From the NCBI GenBank assembly GCA_017473955.1, contig JAFUIK010000031.1, positions 1 through 64,000 of the forward strand: a DNA stretch of 64,000 nucleotides. The letters run 5' to 3'. The position numbers and the translations under genes are program-made. Under the pieces are notes generated by a model. The model saw only the letters and a program-made list of their open reading frames with translations. It was not told the origin of the DNA and searched no databases. This document shows positions 15,210 to 25,698 of this stretch, piece by piece. Source of the DNA: Ruminococcus sp. GTDB taxonomy: Bacteria > Bacillota > Clostridia > Oscillospirales > Acutalibacteraceae. Within the stretch, counting starts at the first letter, position 1, and every line of letters starts with the position of its first letter.

Positions 15210-16076
15210 TCACCCTACTCTTATATCTTCAACCTCAAAAATATAGACTTCATTAGCAATATTTTCATCAGCATCTTTTACATATACATTGACTTCATAT
15301 CTTCCGATTGGTAACTTCCCAATACTGAATGAATTATCCTCAGAATAATCTTGCTTTAAATTTTGCTCATTCATTTCAAAACGATATTCATAAGGAGCTG
15401 TTCCACCATATGAGTTGGCTGTTATGACAATATCATCACTTTCATTAAAGTAAAACAAATTTTTATTCACAGCTCCAATAATCAAGCTGTAATCATCAGT
15501 GCTTTCGACAACTCTATATTCGAAATCATATACATACTCTTCATTGTATTTATTATATATTCCTATCTCAATACAATACTCTCCTGTTCGCTCGAATTCA
15601 TAGGTAAATGTAGACTCTTCAGATTCTGCTACATTAATTCCGTCAATTCTCATTACATATCTAAGCGGATTACCATCGGAACTCACAGCACTTACATTAA
15701 ATGTAACAGGAACACCAACCATAGCTTTTCCAGTGTCAAAGTCAGCGGTTATGTTGTTAATAGTAACATAGGTATATAATCCATAATCATCATGATTGAA
15801 AGCTGGTATAATCTTTGCAAGTTTCATCTGAATCATTGTAGAATCCATTATGGTTAACCTACTATCAGCATCGACATCAGCTAATTCTTCACTTAAACTC
15901 GAAAATTCTGTAAGTCCAACTAGAGCTCTTTGAATCTCAACAGCATCTGTAATTTCAATCTTACCATCACAGTTTACATCCCCGAATAGGTGAGGAGCTG
16001 GTACCGCTCTAGTGCTTATTACACACGCACACACTAATAATGCTAAACATATAAAAACAGAAATTATTTTTTTCAT
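15210..16076 (-). CDS. Secreted protein with N-terminal dockerin and Ig-like domains
   Basis: The product is 288 aa. A signal peptide (about residues 1-24) is followed directly by a two-repeat dockerin (GDVNCDGKIEITDAVEIQRAL and ADVDADSRLTIMDSTMIQMKL), then about 200 residues that look like two PKD/Ig-like beta-sandwich domains (GVPVTFNVSAVSSDGNPLRYVM and GGTAPYEYRFEM). No catalytic motif is visible, so it may bind a substrate or act as a spacer or adaptor. GAGG upstream of the ATG at 16076 supports the start; the frame is open to 16124 over the upstream gene's end. It follows the papain-like gene by 35 nt and is probably cotranscribed. Confidence 0.82.
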   Translation of the reverse strand: MKKIISVFICLALLVCACVISTRAVPAPHLFGDVNCDGKIEITDAVEIQRALVGLTEFSSLSEELADVDADSRLTIMDSTMIQMKLAKIIPAFNHDDYGLYTYVTINNITADFDTGKAMVGVPVTFNVSAVSSDGNPLRYVMRIDGINVAESEESTFTYEFERTGEYCIEIGIYNKYNEEYVYDFEYRVVESTDDYSLIIGAVNKNLFYFNESDDIVITANSYGGTAPYEYRFEMNEQNLKQDYSEDNSFSIGKLPIGRYEVNVYVKDADENIANEVYIFEVEDIRVG

Positions 16077-16111
16077 AATATAAACCTCAACTCTTAATAA
16101 TAAATTTTGCA

Positions 16112-17746
16112 CTAATCGATACAAGCATAAACGCCATTAGCGAATCTGTCATCAACCTTGGCTAATACTCGTTGTATATACACACAATCCGTTGTAGAAA
16201 CGCTCCCATCTCCGTCTACATCTGCCAATACTAGAGCCTCATTCGACAATGTAGATATTTGAGCCAAATGGCTTTGTATAGTAGTAACATCAACTGATGT
16301 AACTGAGCCACTATTGTCTACATCGCCAACCATTCCTATTTTATAACCAAAATATCTGGTATAAGCATTAATTGTTTTTTCTTCTGTATCATCTATTACA
16401 TATTTATTACTACTATCAACAATACATATCTTATCAATTACAACTGGATCTGAAGAAGAACTAGTATCCGCTATTTTTATATAATATTTTTTCCATGGTG
16501 CAGGATGCGAGATCAACGTACCAAAATCAAATAAAAATGTCGCACTCTGCACAGTATCGGCAATTCCTGAATAGTTATAATTACTTCCACTATATGTAAG
16601 AAAGGTTGCAACTTTTTGCTGAGGAGCTAAACTGTTAAGCGAAGACAATCCCAATTCAACCAATACCTGATTTCTTTTAGGAATGGTAATAGTAACTTCC
16701 GAAACTAGATCCAAATTATACTCTTCTACAACAGCAACATAATATAAATAACTATACAAAATTGCTTGGCGACCATCAACATTTTGAATGCTAGCATTTG
16801 ATACTAAATTCAAAGCATCATACATAACCCACATAAATCCTTGATTACCGTAATCAACCCCGTGTGAGTTAACAATTTTGAAAGCACCCTTTTCAAAATC
16901 TTGAATAACTCCGTCTTTATTCAAATCATATTGAATACTATCATCGTAGCCAACTATAGCTAACGCATGATAATCACCATCGTCATTATCATCGTATTGT
17001 TTAATGCAAACCTGTTCTCCCACATGAGATGAACCATCAGCGGTAGTTAGTATTTGATAATCCCAAGTATCAAAGTCGGTTATAAAGGTCAATACAAAAC
17101 CAGAATTTAATAAACTCTTCATTGGCACTAGCTTAGATGAGTTATAAGAATTTATGGGGGTATTTACTGATGGTTCAGAAAACAAATATTTGTTATAATC
17201 AGAAATCCTATATTCAAGTGCGGTTCTCATACCATTCGCATCCGTGTACCACTCTCTATATTCTGGAACTGTAGCGTATACACTTGGAGTAAATTCTGAA
17301 TATCGCACAGCACCATGCCGTTTTAAAACATCATATATACTTGTAAATGAAACTCCGACATTTTCACCTTGATTCACCAAGTTATAAGCCCACTTCGGTG
17401 AAAACTGCATAGTAGAATCAAATTTAGCATCCCAACCATTCAAAGTAGCTACTTGATAGCCAAATTGATAGTATGTCGCAGCCCAGGATGCACAAGAGTT
17501 AATTTCACCTTGACTTCTAACTTGCGGAAAACTATTGCTAGCACTCAAATCAACAGAAGAGGGAAGCGTTCCCACAGTACTACACGGAAAATCTTCGTTG
17601 CCACTGTCTAATATAGGTTCCATAGTATCAATTACTCCACCTAATGCCAATTCTACATGAGAAGTTTCAGCACACGCCGGCAACAAACTCATCATAACAC
17701 CACAAATAACCAACCCAATAGAAATTATATGTTTTATTGTTTTCAT
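16112..17746 (-). CDS. Secreted papain-like (C1) cysteine peptidase with dockerin
   Basis: The product is 544 aa. Signal peptide about 1-26, peptidase domain about 60-310, a beta-rich middle region, and a C-terminal dockerin (GDVDNSGSVTSVDVTTIQSHL and ADVDGDGSVSTTDCVYIQRVL). The full C1 triad is visible: oxyanion Gln79 and Cys85 in SQGEINSCASW, His260 in DGDYHALAIVGYDD, and Asn293 in IVNSHG. Cleavage of protein at a scaffold is the expected role. AAAGGAGGA upstream of 17746 fixes the start; the frame runs on to 17911 but that part is the duplicated regulatory region. Dockerin-bearing C1 proteases are known in ruminococci. Confidence 0.92.
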   Translation of the reverse strand: MKTIKHIISIGLVICGVMMSLLPACAETSHVELALGGVIDTMEPILDSGNEDFPCSTVGTLPSSVDLSASNSFPQVRSQGEINSCASWAATYYQFGYQVATLNGWDAKFDSTMQFSPKWAYNLVNQGENVGVSFTSIYDVLKRHGAVRYSEFTPSVYATVPEYREWYTDANGMRTALEYRISDYNKYLFSEPSVNTPINSYNSSKLVPMKSLLNSGFVLTFITDFDTWDYQILTTADGSSHVGEQVCIKQYDDNDDGDYHALAIVGYDDSIQYDLNKDGVIQDFEKGAFKIVNSHGVDYGNQGFMWVMYDALNLVSNASIQNVDGRQAILYSYLYYVAVVEEYNLDLVSEVTITIPKRNQVLVELGLSSLNSLAPQQKVATFLTYSGSNYNYSGIADTVQSATFLFDFGTLISHPAPWKKYYIKIADTSSSSDPVVIDKICIVDSSNKYVIDDTEEKTINAYTRYFGYKIGMVGDVDNSGSVTSVDVTTIQSHLAQISTLSNEALVLADVDGDGSVSTTDCVYIQRVLAKVDDRFANGVYACID

Positions 17747-17752
17747 AATTAG

Positions 17753-18012
17753 TCCTCCTTTAGTGTTGGTGCGAGGACATACCTCGTTTGTAGTATAGCA
17801 TAATCCTTCTCTAAATAACGCATCTGGTATAATATGTACGTTTTCTGGTATAATTTGCACATTTTTACTCCAAATGCAAGTAAAGATACTAAGCCTACAT
17901 AATAAATACAATGTGTCACCACATTATTATAACAAAATTTGGTAATTTACTCAATTAGCAAATAGCATAAAGTTCTATGCTACTGTTTGTATAATATCAC
18001 TGCATAAAAAAA
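17753..18012 (-). repeat. Duplicated upstream region, copy A
   Basis: About 260 bp upstream of the papain-like gene, roughly 95% identical by eye to 19301-19559 upstream of the gene at 18431. It holds the Shine-Dalgarno, two direct copies of ATACCAGA (minus strand, ending at 17851 and 17830) 21 bp apart, and AT-rich promoter-like sequence (TATAATAATG near 17930). The open frame through it differs mostly by non-synonymous changes between copies, so it is not coding. Confidence 0.8.
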
Positions 18013-18038
18013 GGACAACCGTGTGGTTGTCCCTTTTT
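18006..18038 (-). terminator. Terminator of the 18-19 kb dockerin genes
   Basis: AAGGGACAACC / GGTTGTCC hairpin with a T run on the minus strand. It shares its stem with the terminator at 15161. Confidence 0.85.
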
Positions 18039-18051
18039 AATCTATGTTTAC

Positions 18052-18434
18052 TTAATCTTCAACAGGGAAGGAGGTTATACTTCCTGCTAAATAAAACTGA
18101 ATTGTTGAAACATCAAATGTATTAATTTTTCCGTCGCCTGTTACATCAGATGCGACTATTTGCTCACTTGAAAACTCAACTAAATCTGACAGATAATATT
18201 GTATTTCTGTTGTATCAAATGTATTCACAACCCCATTCATATCAGCATCACCATACAAAACAACTTTTGTAGCAGTTGGCGATGAATACTTAGTTTCAGG
18301 AAAAACATTATCCACAGAACTATTTACAGTCACAGCACATCTTATATACTTTAATCTATCATTTGAGGTTATTGTGTATAAAACATAAACACTGCAGTTA
18401 TTATCAAAATTAATACAGATTTTGCTTTTCTCAT
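18052..18434 (-). pseudogene. Dockerin protein with frameshifted signal peptide
   Basis: The ATG at 18434, with AAGGTGG 9 nt upstream, opens a clean signal peptide (MRKAKSVLILIITAVFMFYTQ in two pieces: MRKAKSVLILIITAV then FMFYTQ) that stops at 18369-18371. The downstream frame, shifted by one base, codes a linker and a two-repeat dockerin (GDADMNGVVNTFDTTEIQYYL and SDVTGDGKINTFDVSTIQFYL). A single-base change near 18370-18400 would join them into one secreted protein of about 126 aa. It could be a recent pseudogene, an assembly error, or less likely programmed shifting. A GTG at 18447 in the dockerin frame lies inside the Shine-Dalgarno and gives no signal peptide. Confidence 0.65.
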
Positions 18435-19294
18435 ATGATAATACCACCTTGATAATTATTATATCTATAAACTTTAAATGCTCTATTGTTATTCAAACTC
18501 ATTCTATGTGTATCAGCTCTTAGTACCTCCAAATTGTATGAGCTGAATTTCTCTAGCTTTGCGAGAGCTCGTTGTAGTTTTGTTACATCCATTATTGTTA
18601 TGTTTTCTTCCGCTAATTCATCAAGTACTGTTAACTGTGATGAATTAAAACTACACATTTGTGCTATGTTGTTCTGCACAAGGGTAACATCAAAAATGGA
18701 AAACTCACCACTATTATCTACGTCACCTGACACAGTATTAACTACACACAATTCATTGTATGCAAACTTTAAATCCCAATAAGCATATGACACTTCAATT
18801 TCTTCAGTCTCTTCTGCATAAACATTAACAGCTTTTTCTAAACAATCTTGAAAATCTTTCCACAAGTCTTGTGGATAGTATGAATCATCATTTGTTTCAA
18901 AACTACAATAGTCAATTAGGTATTTAAGCTCCCTGCGGTATAAAATAATTTTTTCTGCCGCCGCATCAAGTCTTGGGTAAAAACTGTTGATTTCTTCTAC
19001 TGTTGGAACTCGTTCTTCGGTTACTGCCATATAAAAGTCATTAAATTCCTTACCAACTTCAATAAACTCACTAGCACTGTCTAAATAACAATCTAAGGGC
19101 AGGGCACCTGGATCTTGTTCCAGCTCTATACGGAAAGTATAGTAATATTCAGCATAATAAGCTCTTAGATTCTCTAATAACTTATATACATTCACCTCTT
19201 CGCTTACTGTATCCTGAGCAAACACAGACAATACAGAAAGGCACAAAACCATCATCGCAACCATTAAAGCAATTAGCTTTTTCATTCTTTTCAT
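18431..19294 (-). CDS. Secreted helical protein with C-terminal dockerin
   Basis: The product is 287 aa. A signal peptide (about 1-26, ending VFA) is followed by about 150 residues that look largely helical and hold many Glu and Tyr residues, then a dockerin (GDVDNSGEFSIFDVTLVQNNI and a degenerate second repeat ENITIMDVTKLQRAL that lacks most calcium ligands), then an unusual 40-residue tail. I do not recognise the helical domain. AAAGGAGGA fixes the start at 19294. It overlaps the next gene's ATG by 4 bp, so the two form an operon. Confidence 0.8.
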   Translation of the reverse strand: MKRMKKLIALMVAMMVLCLSVLSVFAQDTVSEEVNVYKLLENLRAYYAEYYYTFRIELEQDPGALPLDCYLDSASEFIEVGKEFNDFYMAVTEERVPTVEEINSFYPRLDAAAEKIILYRRELKYLIDYCSFETNDDSYYPQDLWKDFQDCLEKAVNVYAEETEEIEVSYAYWDLKFAYNELCVVNTVSGDVDNSGEFSIFDVTLVQNNIAQMCSFNSSQLTVLDELAEENITIMDVTKLQRALAKLEKFSSYNLEVLRADTHRMSLNNNRAFKVYRYNNYQGGIII

Positions 19295-19300
19295 AAATAT

Positions 19301-19559
19301 TCCTCCTTTAGTGTTGGTGCGAGGATATACCTCGTCTGTAGTATAGCATAATCCTCTTCTAAATAACGCATCTGATATAATATGTACGTTTTCTGGTATA
19401 ATTTGCACATTTATACTCCAAATGCAAGTAAAGATACTAAGCCTACATAATAAATACAATGTGTCACAGCATTATTATAACAAAAATTGGTAATTTGCTC
19501 AATTAGCAAATAGCATAAAGTTCTATACTACTGCTTGTATAATATCACCGCATAAAAAA
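19301..19559 (-). repeat. Duplicated upstream region, copy B
   Basis: Partner of 17753-18012, with about a dozen mismatches. It drives the gene at 18431. The second ATACCAGA copy has become ATATCAGA here. Confidence 0.8.
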
Positions 19560-19593
19560 GGGGTTGTCACACCACTTTCGGTAAGACAACCCC
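19560..19593 (-). terminator. Terminator of guaB
   Basis: GGGGTTGTC / GACAACCCC with an inner loop, followed on the minus strand by TTTTTT. Confidence 0.85.
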
Positions 19594-19611
19594 TGCTTTA
19601 TTTTATCAAAT

Positions 19612-19640
19612 TTTTAAGGCTCGAACACTCAGACGCTTAA
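19612..19640 (-). repeat. REP-like repeat, copy 6
   Basis: Minus strand TTAAGCGTCTGAGTGTTCGAGCC, given here as TTAAGCGTCTGAG then TGTTCGAGCC. It starts one base after the guaB stop codon and most resembles copy 2 at 3289. Confidence 0.7.
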
Positions 19641-19641
19641 A

Positions 19642-21141
<1,500 letters not shown>

Positions 21142-21150
21142 TTAACCTTA

Positions 21151-21179
21151 ATTATATCAAACGTTTTCCTTGTTTGCAA
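21151..21179 (-). promoter_or_regulatory. Sigma-A promoter of guaB
   Basis: Minus strand TTGCAA (21179-21174), 17-nt spacer, TATAAT (21156-21151). Confidence 0.8.
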
Positions 21180-21207
21180 GGCAAAAACACGCTTTTTTAA
21201 AATTTTA

Positions 21208-21236
21208 TTGACATTTGGTGCTTGTGTACTTAAAAT
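21208..21236 (+). promoter_or_regulatory. Sigma-A promoter of the lipoprotein gene at 21281
   Basis: TTGACA (21208-21213), 17-nt spacer, TAAAAT (21231-21236). It is divergent from guaB. Confidence 0.8.
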
Positions 21237-21280
21237 TACAATTGATAAGTAAAATTATAGTCAAATTATGTGAGGTTAAT

Positions 21281-21967
21281 ATGAAAAAAACAACAATTCT
21301 TATTGTTTGCACTTTACTTTTATTAATACTGTGTGCGTGCGATAACAATAACGCAACTATAAATTCTCCTACTGAAAGCAACTCAACTTCTGATGAAGTA
21401 ATTAACTACAGCGATGACAAAATTATCGGCACCTGGATTTGTGACGATATCAGCAAGGATTTCTACTTCGTTTTTGATGAAAACGGAGATGCCTACGCAA
21501 AATGGGGAACATCAACCATTTACGGTTACTTTGATTATTATGATGAGGAAAACATCTATGATATTGACGTGCCGAACTTTTTGTATAACGAGTACACAGC
21601 ACAATTTGACGGCGACAAAATGACATTAACAAGCGACGAGAGCTCCTATGAATTTGAAAAAGCTACTATGCCTGAAATCACAATTAAAGCTCCGGATAAC
21701 CTTTCCGTCGATGATAAAATTATTGGCGACTGGCAAAGTGCTGATTCATACGAGTGCTATCGCTTCAATCAAGACGGCACAGCGGTTATAACCGACTTGT
21801 ATAGCTACGCAACCGTAGACTGCAAATTCTCCTGTGATAAAGGAGTCGTAACTTTTTATTATATGTCAAGCGAAACAAAAGACGGTAGCCGTGAAGCTAA
21901 GTACAGCTTTGACGAACACGGCAAGCTAATTATGGACGATATCAAGTACGAAAACGTTACAGGATAA
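21281..21967 (+). CDS. Lipoprotein with two lipocalin-like repeats
   Basis: The product is 228 aa. A lipoprotein signal (MKKTTILIV, core, lipobox LCAC) is followed by two related segments that both start DDKIIG.W and continue with F..dG.a, as in small beta-barrel (DUF5640/lipocalin-like) lipoproteins. GAGG lies about 5 nt before the ATG at 21281; the frame is open to 21215 but that overlaps the promoter. Outer face of the membrane; ligand unknown. The next gene starts 5 nt after its stop, so they are probably one operon. Confidence 0.82.
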   Translation: MKKTTILIVCTLLLLILCACDNNNATINSPTESNSTSDEVINYSDDKIIGTWICDDISKDFYFVFDENGDAYAKWGTSTIYGYFDYYDEENIYDIDVPNFLYNEYTAQFDGDKMTLTSDESSYEFEKATMPEITIKAPDNLSVDDKIIGDWQSADSYECYRFNQDGTAVITDLYSYATVDCKFSCDKGVVTFYYMSSETKDGSREAKYSFDEHGKLIMDDIKYENVTG

Positions 21968-21972
21968 TAATT

Positions 21973-22452
21973 ATGAGATTATTATTTAAGCATAACCTTC
22001 TTTCACCTTTTTTCGGCTACAAAATATATAACCAAGATAAAGAAATTGTGTACATTGTAAAACGCAAGTTTTCTTTTGGTCATCTGCTTAAAATCTATGA
22101 TAAAGACAACAATGAACTCGGAACCGTAAAAGGCGATGCTTTCTCGCTTACTCCTGAGTTCAGTTTGTACGTAAAAGAAAACTGGGTCGGAAGTGTGACC
22201 AAAGATGTTTCTTTTTTCAAACCAAGATTTATCGTTGATTTGAAAGGTTGGCAATTAAATGGCGATATATTCGAATGGGAATATGAGATAAGAACACGTG
22301 ACAAAAAACCAATTGCGTATTTATCAAAAGCAATGGGTTTAACCAGTACATACGCTATGACTGTTTGCAATAACGACGATGCACTGCTCGTTTTAATGCT
22401 TGTGTTAGCAATTGATTGCGAAAAATCAACCAGAGCCTCATTTCATACTTAA
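21973..22452 (+). CDS. LURP-one-related (tubby-like) protein
   Basis: The product is 159 aa without signal or membrane segments. The pattern YKIYNQDKEIVYIVKRK, then LLKIYDKDNNELGTVKGD, SLTPEFSLYV and WEYEIRTRDKKPIAYLSK fits the LURP-one/tubby C-terminal-like barrel. The function of bacterial members is not established. It follows the lipoprotein gene by 5 nt with only a weak ribosome site, suggesting translational coupling. Confidence 0.72.
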   Translation: MRLLFKHNLLSPFFGYKIYNQDKEIVYIVKRKFSFGHLLKIYDKDNNELGTVKGDAFSLTPEFSLYVKENWVGSVTKDVSFFKPRFIVDLKGWQLNGDIFEWEYEIRTRDKKPIAYLSKAMGLTSTYAMTVCNNDDALLVLMLVLAIDCEKSTRASFHT

Positions 22453-22466
22453 TATAAGCCAACAAG

Positions 22467-22505
22467 AGGGAATGTCTCACTAAGTAATGTAGTAAGACAT
22501 TCCCT
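22467..22505 (+). terminator. Terminator of the 21281-22452 operon
   Basis: AGGGAATGTCT / AGACATTCCCT, 11-bp stem, followed by TATTTTG. Confidence 0.85.
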
Positions 22506-22550
22506 TATTTTGCGGTAAATTATAATTTAGATGAGAATTGGACGCAAATA

Positions 22551-22574
22551 AACCGCCCGTATAAACGAGCGGTT
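22551..22574. terminator. Hairpin downstream of serS
   Basis: AACCGC / GCGGTT extended by CGT/ACG across one mismatch, with a long T run on the plus side and a weaker one on the minus side. It probably ends the serS-parB-parA transcript. Confidence 0.6.
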
Positions 22575-22588
22575 TTTCTTTTTTTTAT

Positions 22589-23872
22589 CTATGGAGTAAT
22601 CTTATCCTTACCACCCATATATGGTCTTAAAGCTTCTGGGATGTTGATTGAACCGTCCTCGTTTAAGTTGTTCTCTAAGAAAGCGATTAACATTCTTGGT
22701 GGAGCAACAACTGTGTTGTTTAATGTATGAGCAAAGTACTTTGAGCCATCCTCGCCGTGTACTCTGATTTTAAGTCTACGAGCCTGAGCGTCAGAAAGGT
22801 TTGAACAAGAGCCAACCTCAAAATATTTCTGCTGACGTGGTGACCAAGCTTCAACGTCGATTGACTTAACCTTGAGGTCAGCCAAGTCACCTGAACAGCA
22901 CTCGAGTGTACGAACAGGGATATCGAGTGAACGGAACAAATCAACTGTGTTCTGCCACAGCTTATCAAACCACATTTTTGACTCGTCTGGCTTACAAACT
23001 ACAACCATTTCCTGCTTTTCAAACTGGTGGATACGATAAACTCCACGCTCCTCAATGCCGTGAGCACCTTTTTCTTTTCTAAAACATGGTGAGTAGCTCG
23101 TGAGAGTATATGGAAGTTCCTTTTCCTTGTTGATTGTATCAATAAACTTGCCAATCATTGAGTGCTCGGATGTACCGATGAGGTAGAGGTCTTCGCCCTC
23201 AATTTTGTACATCATAGCTTCCATCTCGGCAAAGCTCATAACGCCTGTTACTACGTTTGAACGAATCATAAATGGTGGAACAACGTAAGTAAAGCCGCGG
23301 TCAATCATAAAATCTCTTGCGTAAGAAATAACTGCAGAATGAAGTCTTGCGATATCGCCCATAAGGTAGTAAAAACCGTTGCCAGCTACCTTTCTTGCAC
23401 TGTCTAAATCAATTCCGTTTAACTTCTCCATAATCTCTGTGTGATATGGAATTTCAAAATCAGGGGTGAGTGGCTCGCCGTAACGCTGAATTTCTACATT
23501 TTCAGAATCGTCCTTGCCTATTGGAACTGACTCGTCAATAATGTTAGGAATAATCATCATAATGTCAGTAACCTTCTGTGAAAGCTCTGCTTCCTTAGCC
23601 TCTAAAGCTGCAAGCTCTTCGCCTTTTTCAGTTACGAGCTTTTTCATCTCTTCAGCTTCTTCACGCTTTCCCTGACCGAATAATTTACCGATTTCTTTTG
23701 AGTACTTGTTACGCTGTGCTCTTAAATCGTCAGCCATACCTTTGATTTTACGTGACTGTGCATCAAGCTCAATAACTTCATCAACAAGTGGGAGTTTTGA
23801 GTCTTGAAACTTCTTTCTTATATTTTCTTTAACCACATCAGGGTTTTCTCTTAAAAATTTAATATCAATCAT
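22589..23872 (-). CDS. serS: Seryl-tRNA synthetase
   Basis: The product is 427 aa, the usual length. An N-terminal coiled-coil arm (about residues 30-100) reaches the long variable arm of tRNA-Ser. The class II catalytic core has motif 2 (FRKEKGAHG) and motif 3 (NTVVAPPRMLIAFLENN). It charges tRNA-Ser with serine. It is the last gene of the parA-parB-serS run, 32 nt after parB, with no T-box leader in that gap. Cytoplasmic dimer by family. Confidence 0.98.
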   Translation of the reverse strand: MIDIKFLRENPDVVKENIRKKFQDSKLPLVDEVIELDAQSRKIKGMADDLRAQRNKYSKEIGKLFGQGKREEAEEMKKLVTEKGEELAALEAKEAELSQKVTDIMMIIPNIIDESVPIGKDDSENVEIQRYGEPLTPDFEIPYHTEIMEKLNGIDLDSARKVAGNGFYYLMGDIARLHSAVISYARDFMIDRGFTYVVPPFMIRSNVVTGVMSFAEMEAMMYKIEGEDLYLIGTSEHSMIGKFIDTINKEKELPYTLTSYSPCFRKEKGAHGIEERGVYRIHQFEKQEMVVVCKPDESKMWFDKLWQNTVDLFRSLDIPVRTLECCSGDLADLKVKSIDVEAWSPRQQKYFEVGSCSNLSDAQARRLKIRVHGEDGSKYFAHTLNNTVVAPPRMLIAFLENNLNEDGSINIPEALRPYMGGKDKITP

Positions 23873-23904
23873 TGTTCTGCTCCTTATGTTTTTTCAGTAG
23901 CTTA

Positions 23905-24768
23905 TTATTTATTTTCTTCAAGTTTATTAGCTAAATCTTTTAATTCTTCAATAGAATAAAAATCAATAGCTAACGTACCACCTTTGCCATCCTTTGACGG
24001 AGTAACTACTACCTTGTTGCCAAGATACTCAGAAAGTGCAAGCTCAACCTCTGAGAAGTAAGAAGGCTTTTGCTTTACTGTTCGGGTTTTCTCAACCGGC
24101 TTTTTGAGTAAATCCTTAACCATCTTTTCAACCTGACGAACAGTTAGATTTTTCTTAACTATCTCTTCAGCAACGCTACTCATCAATGCCTTATTCTCAA
24201 GAGACAGCAAAGCTCTTGCGTGGCCTGAGCTGATATCGTTGTTTTCCAAAAGCTCAATGACATCGTCAGGTAATAAAAGCAAACGCATTGTGTTAGCTAC
24301 AGCAGGACGAGATTTGCCAACTGTCTGTGCAACCTGTTCCTGACTCATTGAGTATGTGTCAATCAGTGCTTTGTAACCCTTAGCCTCTTCAATAGGGGAA
24401 AGGTCTTCACGTTGTAAGTTTTCTATAAGGGCAAGCTCCATGGTTTCATTATCGGAAAGCTCCCTTATAACCGCAGGTATCTCCGTTAAACCTGCCATAC
24501 GAGAAGCTCTGAAACGTCTTTCACCGGCTACTATCTGGTAACCACCCAGGGGGAGAGGTCGAACCAAGATAGGCTGTAACACGCCGTGTTGCATAATACT
24601 CTGGGAAAGTTCAGCCAAAGCCTGCTCATCAAATTCTTTTCTAGGTTGGTCACGGTTAGGCTCAATGTCAGCTATTCGCAGAGTAACCGCTTCGTTGCTG
24701 TTTTCAGCATCATTTTCGATGAATATGGCACTCAGACCCTTGCCGAGGCCACCAACTTTTTTAGCCAT
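23905..24768 (-). CDS. parB: Chromosome partitioning protein ParB (Spo0J)
   Basis: The product is 287 aa. N-terminal MAKKVGGLGKGLSAIF is typical of ParB and binds ParA. The CTPase/sliding-clamp motif GERRFRASRMAG and the ENLQREDLSPIEEAKGY motif follow, then the HTH that reads parS (about 120-200) and a C-terminal dimerisation domain. Two perfect parS sites are in the window (25682 and 28093). It overlaps parA by 8 bp. Cytoplasmic, loading at origin-proximal parS to organise and segregate the origin. Confidence 0.97.
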   Translation of the reverse strand: MAKKVGGLGKGLSAIFIENDAENSNEAVTLRIADIEPNRDQPRKEFDEQALAELSQSIMQHGVLQPILVRPLPLGGYQIVAGERRFRASRMAGLTEIPAVIRELSDNETMELALIENLQREDLSPIEEAKGYKALIDTYSMSQEQVAQTVGKSRPAVANTMRLLLLPDDVIELLENNDISSGHARALLSLENKALMSSVAEEIVKKNLTVRQVEKMVKDLLKKPVEKTRTVKQKPSYFSEVELALSEYLGNKVVVTPSKDGKGGTLAIDFYSIEELKDLANKLEENK

Positions 24769-25534
24769 ACTGACGCTCCTTCTTTAGTATTTCCTGAGTA
24801 AGTTCAAGGTACGCGTGTGTACCTTTGCAGGATTTGTCAAAGTAAATTACAGGCATACCGAAGCTCGGAGCTTCCGAGAGCCTTACACCTCGCGGAATTA
24901 CGGTAGAAAACACCTTTTTAGGGAAGAAACGCTTAACTTCATTAACAACCTGTTGAGTAAGGTTAAGTCTGCCGTCGTACATTGTGAGCAATACACCCTC
25001 AATATCAATATGCGGATTAGTTTGACGCTTCACTCTACGAACAGTGTTCATAAGCTGTGAAAGTCCCTCGAGTGCATAATACTCACACTGAATAGGTACT
25101 AATATTGTGTCAGCCGCAGTAAGTGCATTTGTAGTAATCAAGCCTAAAGACGGCGGACAGTCAATAATAATGTAATCGAAGTCTGTCTTAACTGAGGCTA
25201 TAGCCTGTTTCATTCTGTAAGTGCGGTTTTCCATATCCGCGATTTCAAGCTCCGCCGCCGCCAAGTCTATGCCAGACGGCATAACAAACAGGTTTTCAAA
25301 CGGAGTCTGTACAATAATTTCCTGTGCTTTTGTACCACTCACCAGCAAATCATAGGTCGTGAATTTACACGAGCGTTTGTCGATACCGACACCGCTGGTG
25401 GCATTGCCCTGAGGGTCAACGTCAATCAAAAGCGTTTTTTTCTTGTTGAAACCGAGGGATGCGGCAATATTAACCGCAGATGTAGTCTTACCGACACCGC
25501 CCTTTTGGTTTGCAACAGCAATAACTTTTGCCAA
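24761..25534 (-). CDS. parA: Chromosome partitioning ATPase ParA (Soj)
   Basis: The product is 257 aa with deviant Walker A KGGVGKTT, switch DVDPQGNATSGVG and Walker B DYIIIDCPPSLG. ParA dimers bind DNA non-specifically and act with ParB in origin segregation and DnaA control. I place the start at the TTG at 25534 (reads MAKVIAVANQKGG, the family N-terminus; GGTG upstream). The ATG at 25573 would add 13 unusual residues. It precedes and overlaps parB. Confidence 0.95.
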   Translation of the reverse strand: MAKVIAVANQKGGVGKTTSAVNIAASLGFNKKKTLLIDVDPQGNATSGVGIDKRSCKFTTYDLLVSGTKAQEIIVQTPFENLFVMPSGIDLAAAELEIADMENRTYRMKQAIASVKTDFDYIIIDCPPSLGLITTNALTAADTILVPIQCEYYALEGLSQLMNTVRRVKRQTNPHIDIEGVLLTMYDGRLNLTQQVVNEVKRFFPKKVFSTVIPRGVRLSEAPSFGMPVIYFDKSCKGTHAYLELTQEILKKERQYG

Positions 25535-25681
25535 AAAAATCACACCAAAATTCAAATTTGTGCAAAACAGCACGCTATAGATGTAATTTTAGCACATATC
25601 GGTATGAAATTAAAGACTTTTTACATAGATTTATAAAAAAATATCGTAAAAAGGATATTACACCTTCGTTGTACTACACAA

Positions 25682-25697
25682 TGTTTCACGTGAAACA
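25682..25697. other. parS site 1
   Basis: TGTTTCACGTGAAACA, the perfect 16-bp parS palindrome, just upstream of parA. ParB loading site. Confidence 0.95.
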
Positions 25698-25698
25698 T

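Noticed and set aside
17747..17911. 55-codon N-terminal extension of the papain-like protease, repeated before the gene at 18431
   Set aside because: The two copies differ mainly at amino-acid-changing positions, and good ribosome sites and signal peptides begin downstream, so this is duplicated non-coding DNA.
23873..23904. T-box leader for serS (and for hisS at 53395-53470)
   Set aside because: The upstream gaps are too short and lack the T-box TGGNACCGCG sequence.
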